Assembly: GCA_029262005.1 (NCBI GenBank)
Contig: JAJDAG010000113.1
Span: 1 to 41,617 of the forward strand
Direction: 5' to 3'
DNA length: 41,617 nt
From: Candidatus Zhuqueibacterota bacterium
GTDB lineage: Bacteria; Zhuqueibacterota; Zhuqueibacteria; Oceanimicrobiales; Oceanimicrobiaceae
Shown here: piece by piece, positions 18,998 to 26,345 of the stretch
Numbering within the stretch: the stretch's first letter is position 1
Layout of the letters: every line of letters starts with the position of its first letter
The notes under the pieces: model-generated
Told to the model about the DNA's origin: nothing
What the model saw: only the letters and a program-made list of their open reading frames with translations
Database searches by the model: none
Position numbers and translations under genes: made by a program

Positions 18998-19219
18998 AAA
19001 ACTCCTCAATTGTCGGGAATTGATTTTCTGCGAAGGCCTGGTTTTTGGCCTTTTATTATTTGCAGCCAACGTTTTGTCTTGTCTGTGCCGAAATTTGTTT
19101 TACCTAAAGCATGATCTTCTTTGGATACTGTTTTGAAGGCTCAGCTAGTTGAGATAAGTTTGTTTTATTTTATTTTCGTTTAAGATACTAAGATATCTCG
19201 TCAATGGTATAATAAAAAA

Positions 19220-19327
19220 AACTTGCATTTTGAGTGGCTTTATTGTTACCTTCCAATGAATCTGAAACAGGTCTTCGAACCTGAAGTAGGATTCCCCCGG
19301 GCCGGCGAAAGTCGGCTCTTTTTTTTA
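19220..19327 (+). ncRNA. Candidate small structured RNA ending in an intrinsic terminator
   Basis: No + strand gene precedes the strong terminator at 19301-19326. Upstream are nested stems: outer GAATC / GATTC (19258-19262, 19290-19294) enclosing CAGGT / ACCTG (19268-19272, 19279-19283) with a 6-base CTTCGA loop. A TATAAT box at 19208-19213 could start a transcript of about 105 nt, but a -35 element is not clear. No known RNA family was recognised. Prediction rests on structure and placement only. Confidence 0.35.
19301..19326 (+). terminator. Intrinsic terminator with GAAA tetraloop
   Basis: Stem GCCGGC / GTCGGC (one G-T pair), loop GAAA, then TC and eight T. Orientation is +, opposite to the genes on both sides. 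The T-run overlaps the stop codon of the DUF3800 gene. Confidence 0.8.
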
Positions 19328-20092
19328 TAATTCGACAATCCCAAACTCGTGACGGGTTGATGCCTTTTTCACAATAACGGGGTCAAGACGCTCATAAAAC
19401 TTATATCCGCCTTTTTTTCTCATATACTTATTTGGTTCATAAAGTTGTCGTGCGCAGTAAGCTACCACATCAACTATCTGATGTAAATATGAATTTCTGG
19501 ACTCTCGCATAATCGGATCTTCTATGATATAATTGATGGGGATGTTTCGATATCCACCTGAATGGTAGCTACCACTATTGGGAATTGGATTGTAGCGTCG
19601 CATTTTTCGAATCAATTGAGTCAACTGTTTGTCGTCTGTACGGTCAGCAAGAACAATTCCTTTGTCGTCGGCGTTCATTGGTCCATTGAAATTGTGATGA
19701 CGAATAGTGTTTTCGAACCGTTGAGTCAAGGCCTGCCAAGTCCAATTAAAAACATCAGCTTTTGATTTATTCGCCTTTTGAGTTGCAATCGTTATTACGT
19801 TTACGTCTTGTTGATTTTTGACCCAGTCAATGCATTGTTTGAGGATATCAATTCTATCATTACGCTTTATTCGCCTCAGTTCTCCAGGGCGATTTACAAA
19901 ATGAGTCGCGTGAATCTCCTCCCTCAATTTAAGACCCTTGGTCTGCCTCAAATGTTGGCGAAAATCAACCAGATTATCTAAAATTGAGTTCCATCGCAAT
20001 TCATGAAAAATAAGTGCGCTTAAAATAAAATAATGGGTCGGGCTATTTTCTGAGCCAATATCACCGCTTTCATCAACATACATTAGGTACAT
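19325..20092 (-). CDS. DUF3800 domain-containing protein
   Basis: 255 residues. Begins with the family hallmark MYLMYVDESGDIG, followed by HYFILSALIF; later acidic motif VLADRTDDKQLTQLI (about 147-161) and the C-terminal QIVDVVAYCARQLYE segment (about 206-220). DUF3800 proteins are predicted to have an RNase H-like fold with conserved Asp residues at these places. They are found on mobile elements and near defence genes, and their biochemical role is not established. Here it is a single gene with no recognisable defence partner, facing a candidate small RNA on the other strand. Gene is somewhat AT-rich. Confidence 0.87.
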   Translation of the reverse strand: MYLMYVDESGDIGSENSPTHYFILSALIFHELRWNSILDNLVDFRQHLRQTKGLKLREEIHATHFVNRPGELRRIKRNDRIDILKQCIDWVKNQQDVNVITIATQKANKSKADVFNWTWQALTQRFENTIRHHNFNGPMNADDKGIVLADRTDDKQLTQLIRKMRRYNPIPNSGSYHSGGYRNIPINYIIEDPIMRESRNSYLHQIVDVVAYCARQLYEPNKYMRKKGGYKFYERLDPVIVKKASTRHEFGIVEL

Positions 20093-20341
20093 GAAATAAC
20101 CTTTTGCCCGTTATTATCACTTAGTGGGACACCAAAGATTCATCGGTGTAGAAAAAGTCGTCTTTTGAGTACTTCCTTTAATCACAGGATTATGGACTAT
20201 TAATGGATACGGTGTCCATAAACAAGCTTTCAAGTGAAATCAGTTTACAACCAATTAAAATTCAAAATTCAAACGATTTAGTTACTCCCAGATTAAGCTG
20301 GCGCGTGCATGGACGAATTGCCGAGCAGCTGCATTTTCTCA

Positions 20342-21112
20342 TTACAACATTTGTAAATGTAGCCACAAAGAACCAAAAGCCGATGGGCTCAAATTGTCAT
20401 TCTCCTTTAAAAAGAAAGAAGATAGAGCGACTCTGTTATTTTCAACAGTCATGAAACCAGCTATTTCCTCTGAGTTTGTTTCTCTGGCCTTTCCGATCAA
20501 TTCGCTACCGGACATGTCGCTGGTGAATGAAAAAATGAGTTCCGGCTTACTGGTCAAAGAGGTATCAATCAGGCCGTTACATGCAAAACTCTCAGGCGGA
20601 ACAGCGATGCCAACCTCTTCTCTGATTTCTGTCGCAATGCCGACAAATGGATCCGGAACCCCGGCAAAATCATGCTCGCCCGGCTCTACATGTCCACCGA
20701 AAACATCCAGCATATTCGGGCACTCCCCGACTTGACTGCTACGTTGCATGAGCACAATTTGATTGTCACAGCCAACTAAAACCGCGCTGATACCCAGCGC
20801 CCTGGGATTGAATTCCGGCTCTGTTATATGAGCGATCACGCGGATATGATTTGAAAAAAGGAGTTGCTTATAATCTGTTGGCGCCAGTGTCAAAATCAAT
20901 TGGCGGTCCGTGCTCTGCCAGTCACGTAAGGAACATAAATTCCCGTTATAAATTTTGCTCAGCCCTGCTGTTCCAACAATATTTGTTTTCCAGAAAGCCT
21001 CTATTTCTTTGGCTAAGTCATTGGAAAGAGCAGTCTTATTCGGATTCCATTTTATTTCAACATGCCGGTGAGCAAAAAAACCGGGGCAGAGAACTTCAAA
21101 AGGCAGATTCAT
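20342..21112 (-). CDS. Nudix hydrolase with an interrupted Nudix box (NUDT22-like layout)
   Basis: 256 residues. A non-Nudix N-terminal part (about 1-100) precedes the Nudix fold. The box reads FGGHVEPGE (138-146), then about seven more residues than the usual spacing, then EIREEVGI (162-169). The acidic metal-binding EExG part is intact. Animal NUDT22, a UDP-sugar hydrolase, has a similar N-terminal domain and lengthened box, so a nucleotide-sugar substrate is possible; a CoA or nucleotide substrate cannot be excluded. Its start is only 21 bp after the stop of the PduL-type gene, so it is likely the third gene of that operon. Confidence 0.85.
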   Translation of the reverse strand: MNLPFEVLCPGFFAHRHVEIKWNPNKTALSNDLAKEIEAFWKTNIVGTAGLSKIYNGNLCSLRDWQSTDRQLILTLAPTDYKQLLFSNHIRVIAHITEPEFNPRALGISAVLVGCDNQIVLMQRSSQVGECPNMLDVFGGHVEPGEHDFAGVPDPFVGIATEIREEVGIAVPPESFACNGLIDTSLTSKPELIFSFTSDMSGSELIGKARETNSEEIAGFMTVENNRVALSSFFLKENDNLSPSAFGSLWLHLQML

Positions 21113-21133
21113 ATTTAAGAAAATCCGCCAACA

Positions 21134-21901
21134 TCATTCTGTAAAAACATCATGCGCTTTTGCCAGATCTCGCGCCGCCGGTGTGACAATGGCGCCGGCG
21201 GGCACGGTAATCTTCCGGTGGCTGAGCATGGCTTGACGCACATCATTTTCGGTAATCAGCCGTTTATTTTGCATTGGCTGCGATTTTGTATCTTTTTTTA
21301 TGATGTAAACATGATCGCCGGTTTTGAGGCCCGATGCATTGGCTTCATCAACATCGATATGGAAATCGAGCACAAACGTTGGCTCGACACGGACCAAAAC
21401 ATTACCGAAAATGATCGAGCGCGGCTCATCTCCGGGATTTACCGCTGCGGTTTCAACCGGCGCAACAAAAACGCGTTCCCGTTCCCGCACACCAAGTTCA
21501 GCCGCATCTCGCGGATTCATGTGAATATGTCTTTGCGGCACAATAACACCCGATTTCAGTTCAACCGTGGCGGCAGGCCCCACAAGTTCAACCCCTGGTG
21601 TACCGGCAAGATCTCCTGAATATCGAACGGGCGGGTCAAGGCCGAGACGATATGCATCTGAACGTGAAATTTCCAACTGTGTCTGACCACGCGTTGGCCC
21701 GACAGCACGCACGCGCTCAATTCGGCCCCCGGGGCCAACAATATCCAATGTTTCCTGAGCGGCAAATTGGCCCTTCTGTGAAATATTTTTAAAGGGTACC
21801 AGAGTATGGCCTGCGCCGTAGAGCTTTTCTAAATCAGCCTGAGACAGGTGAAGATGGCGGTTGGAAACACCGACCGGAATGAATTTTTGTGGTTTGGGCA
21901 T
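21134..21901 (-). CDS. pduL: PduL-type phosphate acyltransferase (BMC phosphotransacylase) with extra C-terminal domain
   Basis: 255 residues. Converts acyl-CoA plus phosphate to acyl-phosphate plus CoA, the step that recycles CoA inside microcompartments and leads to ATP. PduL zinc-ligand motifs: SNRHLHLS (His16, His18), PQRHIHMNP (His125, His127) and DFHIDVDEANA (His181). There is no N-terminal encapsulation helix. Instead a C-terminal segment of about 45 residues (211-255, with RLITENDVRQAM, VPAGAIVTPAARD) follows the core. Similar LITE...VTPAARD segments occur, to my memory, on other microcompartment-linked enzymes, so this may be a targeting or docking domain. Lies 55 bp downstream of the aldehyde dehydrogenase gene and 21 bp upstream of the Nudix gene. 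Confidence 0.93.
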   Translation of the reverse strand: MPKPQKFIPVGVSNRHLHLSQADLEKLYGAGHTLVPFKNISQKGQFAAQETLDIVGPGGRIERVRAVGPTRGQTQLEISRSDAYRLGLDPPVRYSGDLAGTPGVELVGPAATVELKSGVIVPQRHIHMNPRDAAELGVRERERVFVAPVETAAVNPGDEPRSIIFGNVLVRVEPTFVLDFHIDVDEANASGLKTGDHVYIIKKDTKSQPMQNKRLITENDVRQAMLSHRKITVPAGAIVTPAARDLAKAHDVFTE

Positions 21902-21956
21902 TCGTATTTAATAAATCATTTTGAAGGATAGATTGAAGGTAACTAAATGTCGTCAA

Positions 21957-23552
21957 TCACTTGCGATTTGCCAAAAACTCGCCGATCACGCGCTCAACCT
22001 CAGCCTCAGACATGCCCGAAGAACCGTAACTCGCTGCGTCTTCTTTCTTTGCAGGCTGTGAACGTTCCGGTACGGCTGAAGCCGCAGCCCTGCCTTTTCG
22101 CGAGACATTTGCCGACAAAGCTTTTGAAAAGGGTGCCTCTGCGTTGCGCCAATCGTGGCGGATATTCGGGTGCCAGCTATTTTCGTTTCGCGGCATGGAC
22201 ATGGGCTTGGTCTCATACGCCACACGTTTAATATTGAGCAAATGGCGCGCGGTGATGTTGTCCGAAGTGATGTTTCGTCCATAACTTCCACACCCGAGGG
22301 TCAAGGATGGTACAAGTTCATTGGTGTAGCCAACTGAGCCAATGGAAGCAGGAGAATTGACAACAACTCGTGACGCCGGCACACGTATACCAAATTGCCG
22401 GATAACCTCGTCATCTTTTGAATGAACTGAAGCTGTGTGGCCACGCCCGCCCAGATTAAGAATTTCGACGCTGCGCCGGATGCCTTCTTCCCAGCCATTT
22501 ACAACGTAAAAAGCCAGAGTTGGCGATAGTTTTTCAGCGGAGAGCGGGTACATTTTGCCGACGCCGTCCAATTCAGCCACCAACAATTTCGTATCGGCAG
22601 AAATCTCAAAGCCGGCGGTCCGCGCCAGCACCTGCGGTGACTTGCCAACCATTTCAGCATTAATAATTAAATCAGCCGAGATTAAAACCCGCTCAAGCTT
22701 GGCCGTCTCCGCAGCGGTCATAAAATGAGCGCCCTGACTGATCAAGGCCTCTTTTACTTTACTTTTTAGCGGCGCATCCACAATTACAGATTGCTCCGAA
22801 GAACAAAGCGTGCCATGATCAAATGTCTTGCCATCAACAATATCTGAGGCGGCTTTTTTATAATCTGCCGACCGATCAACGTATGCCGGGACATTACCCG
22901 GGCCAACGCCATAAGCCGGCTTGCCCGCACTATAAGCCGCTCGCACAAGGCCAGGGCCACCAGTAGCTAAAATAACATCTGTATCCGGGCTGCGCATAAG
23001 CTCGTTTGTCGCCTTGAGCGTCGGGCCTGAAATAACGCCGATAAGCCCTTCCGGCGCGCCGGCACGCTGTGCTGCCTCAATCAAAATGTTAGCCGCCTCA
23101 ACAATGCACTTTGCTGCACGCGGATGCGGTGAAACAACAATACCGTTACGCGTTTTAAGCGAAATTAGAATATTAAACATTGTGGTTGAGGTCGGATTTG
23201 TGGTTGGAATGATTGCAGCCACAACGCCGAATGGCTCGGCTATTTCCAGAATTTTTTTCTTTCGATCTTCGCTGACAATACCAACAGTGCGCAGATCGCG
23301 AATCGACTCGTACACATCTCTCGTGCTGAACTGGTTTTTCCTTATCTTGTCCGGGATATTGCCGTAGCCGGTTTCACGCACAGCCATTTGCGCCAAATGC
23401 TCCGAAGCCTTGAAGCCCGCCTCAGCCATTGCAGCCACGACTTTATCCACTTGCTCCTGACTGAACTCATTAAATTCAGCTTGGGCCGCTTTGGCTGCAG
23501 CGCAAAGACACCGTACCTTTTGTATGGTTTGAAGATCCTGATCGAGATTCAC
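21957..23552 (-). CDS. Acylating (CoA-dependent) aldehyde dehydrogenase with C-terminal encapsulation peptide
   Basis: 531 residues, PduP/EutE/AdhE-N family. Oxidises acetaldehyde to acetyl-CoA with NAD and CoA. Catalytic cysteine in FDHGTLCSSEQS (Cys250); cofactor motif VILATGGPGLVRAAY (193-207) and GVGPGNVPAYV. The core ends near residue 457. A linker of about 55 residues rich in Ala, Ser and charged residues follows, then an 18-residue amphipathic helix MSEAEVERVIGEFLANRK (514-531), a standard encapsulation-peptide arrangement. First gene of a - strand operon with pduL and a Nudix gene. With DeoC at 7787 it forms the aldehyde-handling core of a microcompartment, although the two loci are about 13 kb apart. 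An alcohol dehydrogenase for NADH recycling is not in the window. Confidence 0.97.
   Translation of the reverse strand: MNLDQDLQTIQKVRCLCAAAKAAQAEFNEFSQEQVDKVVAAMAEAGFKASEHLAQMAVRETGYGNIPDKIRKNQFSTRDVYESIRDLRTVGIVSEDRKKKILEIAEPFGVVAAIIPTTNPTSTTMFNILISLKTRNGIVVSPHPRAAKCIVEAANILIEAAQRAGAPEGLIGVISGPTLKATNELMRSPDTDVILATGGPGLVRAAYSAGKPAYGVGPGNVPAYVDRSADYKKAASDIVDGKTFDHGTLCSSEQSVIVDAPLKSKVKEALISQGAHFMTAAETAKLERVLISADLIINAEMVGKSPQVLARTAGFEISADTKLLVAELDGVGKMYPLSAEKLSPTLAFYVVNGWEEGIRRSVEILNLGGRGHTASVHSKDDEVIRQFGIRVPASRVVVNSPASIGSVGYTNELVPSLTLGCGSYGRNITSDNITARHLLNIKRVAYETKPMSMPRNENSWHPNIRHDWRNAEAPFSKALSANVSRKGRAAASAVPERSQPAKKEDAASYGSSGMSEAEVERVIGEFLANRK
21960..22013 (-). other. Encapsulation peptide of the aldehyde dehydrogenase
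   Basis: The last 18 codons encode an amphipathic helix with hydrophobic residues Val6, Val9, Ile10, Phe13 and Leu14 on one face, joined to the enzyme by a low-complexity linker. Confidence 0.8.
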
Positions 23553-23736
23553 TGAACATCCTTTATACTAGCGATAAGCACGTATTTAATTTATGGATTT
23601 TAAATAATGAAAATATCACTTAACATGGCCATTGTCAAGCGAAAATGCTTGCTTTCTATTTGACTTTGTGGTGCAATGAGTCTACATTTCAGCACTGAAT
23701 TCACTTCATCTTTGCAGCATAATTTGGAGACGCCCC

Positions 23737-24999
23737 TTGCAGCTAAGAAAATCCGGTTTTCAACTTCGGCTATTATTATTGCTGACCTTGTCCCTGAGCA
23801 GTGTTTTTGTATCTACGGCAGTGGCGCAGCTAGACACTTTAAGAATCGCAACCTACAATTTACTAAAATTTCCCGGCAACAATGGCAACGACCGCCTCGA
23901 TGATTTTGAGATTGTTCTTCAACAGATGCAGGCGGATATTCTTGTTGTGCAGGAGCTTGAAACACAGGCTGGACTCACGGCGATCCTCGATATCCTGAAT
24001 GCCAAACAGAATGATTTTGAGGCAGCAGCATTCAGCGATGGTCCGGATACGGATAGCGGCCTTTTTTACAATCGAAACAAAGTCACTTTCAGCAGCCAAA
24101 ATGCCATCGGCACAAGCGTGCGAGACATTATGGAATACAAACTCGCAGCATTTGGCCAGGTGTTCACTATTTTTTCTACACACTTGAAAGCCGGCTCATC
24201 CGGCAGCAATCAGTCAACTCGTTTGGGACAAGCCACATTGCTACGCAACTACATGAATGCTTTGCCGGCGCAAACCAATTTCATGTTATTGGGCGATTTC
24301 AATATGAAGGCGGCAGCCGAACAAGCTTTTATTGAACTCACCGCTAACAAAGCGGACAACGATGGCCGCCTGTTTGATCCGATTAATCAAATTGGCCAGT
24401 GGTTCAATAACGCAGCTTTTATCCCGATACATACTCAGTCTACCCGGACAACTTCATTTAATAAAGGCGCTACCGGCGGTCTTGACGACAGATTTGACAT
24501 GATACTGGTTTCACAAGCGCTACTGGCTCAAGGAGGTGTTGAAATCCTGCCTGACAGTTACACCGCCTTTGGCAATGACAGCCAGCATTTCAATTTGGAC
24601 ATCAACTCCGGTGACAACACGGCGGTTCCCAACAATGTGGCGGATGCCCTGCACCAGGCATCGGACCATTTGCCTGTTTTCGCCGACTTTATTTTTGAAG
24701 ACCCGACTTCTGTTTCCGAAACCGGCGATATTCCAAATGCATTTCAACTGCTGAAAAACTTTCCCAACCCGTTTAATCCCACAACCACGATTCGTTTCTC
24801 ATTGCGCCAGGCAGACCATGTCAATTTACGCGTGTTCAATTTGGCCGGCCAGGAGGTCGCTGTTTTGGCTGACGGCTATAAAAAGGCGGGCGAACAATCA
24901 ATTGAATTTGATGCAAGCGGTTTGAGTAGCGGTGTTTACATCTACAAATTGAGCGCACACGGCTTGAGCATTTCGAAGAAACTTTTACTTTTGAAATAA
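23737..24999 (+). CDS. Secreted endonuclease/exonuclease/phosphatase (DNase I-fold) protein with T9SS sorting domain
   Basis: 420 residues from a TTG start; GGAG at 23725-23728 supports it. Signal peptide at 1-30 (cleavage after AVA). EEP domain about 34-318: IATYNLLKF (Asn41), VVQELETQ (Glu73), FSTHLKAG (His149), LLGDFNM (Asp187, Asn189), RFDMILVS (Asp254) and ASDHLPVFADF (Asp310, His311), so the catalytic set is complete. C-terminal sorting domain about 333-420 has NFPNPFNPTTTIRFS and ends KKLLLLK. Likely extracellular nuclease or phosphodiesterase. It is divergent from the aldehyde dehydrogenase operon (184 bp between), so the two may share regulation. Same enzyme fold as the gene at 2-3340 but without LTD and OB domains. 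Confidence 0.92.
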   Translation: MQLRKSGFQLRLLLLLTLSLSSVFVSTAVAQLDTLRIATYNLLKFPGNNGNDRLDDFEIVLQQMQADILVVQELETQAGLTAILDILNAKQNDFEAAAFSDGPDTDSGLFYNRNKVTFSSQNAIGTSVRDIMEYKLAAFGQVFTIFSTHLKAGSSGSNQSTRLGQATLLRNYMNALPAQTNFMLLGDFNMKAAAEQAFIELTANKADNDGRLFDPINQIGQWFNNAAFIPIHTQSTRTTSFNKGATGGLDDRFDMILVSQALLAQGGVEILPDSYTAFGNDSQHFNLDINSGDNTAVPNNVADALHQASDHLPVFADFIFEDPTSVSETGDIPNAFQLLKNFPNPFNPTTTIRFSLRQADHVNLRVFNLAGQEVAVLADGYKKAGEQSIEFDASGLSSGVYIYKLSAHGLSISKKLLLLK

Positions 25000-25127
25000 C
25001 CCGGCAGCGGGCAACCGAATACAGATGGATGAGCAGATTTGCATGTACTCAATTTTATCTCTTTCAGGCTGGTGAAGCTGCTGAAGCGTTGCACGCCAAT
25101 ACCAAAGGCCGAATATTACCTTGAAAT

Positions 25128-25161
25128 TACTCTGCCGGAGCCAAACGCCCCCGGCAGAGTA
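25128..25161. terminator. Bidirectional hairpin between convergent genes
   Basis: Perfect 11-bp arms TACTCTGCCGG (25128-25138) and CCGGCAGAGTA (25151-25161), 12-base loop. It separates the secreted nuclease gene (+) from the epimerase gene (-). Confidence 0.7.
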
Positions 25162-25179
25162 GCACAATGTTCTGAATTG

Positions 25180-26100
25180 TCAGACCGATTCCCAAAGCTG
25201 TTTTAACCCATCACGAAAAGCCACTGCCGGCTCAACATTCAGAAGCGCTTTGAGTCTTGAGTTATCCGCGAGCGAGTGTTTGATATCACCAAGGCGCTCC
25301 GTACCAAAAACTGGTTCACGGGTAGAACCGGAAATTTCCTGCAAATGCGCCACAAGCTTCAACAAATCGTTGGATTGCTTGCGGGCAACATTAATGATGG
25401 GCACATGGTTGAAATGAGTTTCAGCGGCAGCCAGGTTGGCGCGCACAACATCATCGATAAAAATGAAATCACGGCTCTGTTTACCATCGCCGTAAATTGT
25501 GTATTCACCATCCCGTTTAAAGCGATCGAGAAAAATTGAAATGACGCCGCTGTATTCTGAAGAAGGATCCTGGCGTGGTCCGAAGACATTGAAGTAGCGT
25601 AACGCCACAGCTTCCAACCCGTACAACTGGTGAAACAAACGCAAATAATACTCCCCGGCCAATTTATGAAAGGCGTATGGCGACATTGGCTTGGGCAGCA
25701 TGTCTTCTTTTTTCGGCAACTCCGGATCGTCACCATAAATGGCGGCTGACGAGGCAAAAACAACCTTTTTCACACCGTTGTCTTTTGCCGCCGTTAATAC
25801 CGACACGGTTCCGCCGACATTCACCGCATCGGTTTCAAGGGGGTCATCCACAGATTGCGCCACCGACGCAACCGCCGCTTCGTGAAAAATTAAATCGACT
25901 TTTTGCGTAACGTCTTTCATTAATTTAAAGTCGCGAATATCACCCTGGACAAAGCGTATTTTATCCGCAAAGGCCGCCAGGTTCCCCTGATTGCCCGTTG
26001 ATAAATTATCAACAATAACGACGTTATGCCCTGCTTTTACAAGGTGTTCTGAAATATGCGAACCAATAAAACCGGCACCACCGGTTACGAGAATTTTCAT
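25180..26100 (-). CDS. NAD-dependent sugar-nucleotide epimerase (extended SDR; UDP-glucose/UDP-GlcNAc 4-epimerase type)
   Basis: 306 residues. Rossmann motif TGGAGFIGS (6-14), catalytic Ser118 in FASSAAIYG and Tyr142-x3-Lys146 in PYAFHKLAGE, then LRYFNVFGPRQ and GDGKQSRDFIFIDDVV typical of GalE/WbpP-type enzymes. It inverts C4 of a UDP-hexose or UDP-HexNAc, providing precursors for LPS or exopolysaccharide. The short length and the FGPRQDPSSEYSGVIS segment are closer to the WbpP/UDP-GlcNAc 4-epimerase side than to E. coli GalE, but the substrate cannot be fixed by reading alone. It stands alone, and no glycosyltransferases are adjacent. Confidence 0.94.
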   Translation of the reverse strand: MKILVTGGAGFIGSHISEHLVKAGHNVVIVDNLSTGNQGNLAAFADKIRFVQGDIRDFKLMKDVTQKVDLIFHEAAVASVAQSVDDPLETDAVNVGGTVSVLTAAKDNGVKKVVFASSAAIYGDDPELPKKEDMLPKPMSPYAFHKLAGEYYLRLFHQLYGLEAVALRYFNVFGPRQDPSSEYSGVISIFLDRFKRDGEYTIYGDGKQSRDFIFIDDVVRANLAAAETHFNHVPIINVARKQSNDLLKLVAHLQEISGSTREPVFGTERLGDIKHSLADNSRLKALLNVEPAVAFRDGLKQLWESV

Positions 26101-26150
26101 TTAATCCTTCCTTGAATGTTAAATGTAATTGGTCGAAAACGTCCTGCTTC

Positions 26151-26274
26151 GTCATTCCTGCCGAACGGGAAAAAGCTGGAAGCACATCTCCACGTCGATA
26201 TCAACAAATTGTTTTACGTTAGATAAATGCTCTCGCAGCAGCTCCCTCACCCTGGACAACGGCTTCGGAATGAC
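26151..26274. repeat. REP-like interspersed inverted repeat
   Basis: GTCATTCC at 26151-26158 and its complement GGAATGAC at 26267-26274 bound a 124-bp intergenic segment. The words resemble common bacterial intergenic repeats (GTCATTCC...GGAATGAC). Only one copy is in the window. Confidence 0.4.
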
Positions 26275-26345
26275 AACAAATTCAGAACTTCCGAACAGAC
26301 ACTATATACGTTCATCGTCACTTATTTGCACGCTGTTTTCTTTCA

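Noticed and set aside
19262-19294. TTCGAACC word that recalls a tRNA T-arm
   Set aside because: No acceptor stem, anticodon arm or CCA end could be built around it; explained better by the small-RNA stem.
20203-20454. 83-codon + strand ORF before and inside the Nudix gene region
   Set aside because: Overlaps the 3' end of the well-supported Nudix gene on the other strand and shows no recognisable domain.
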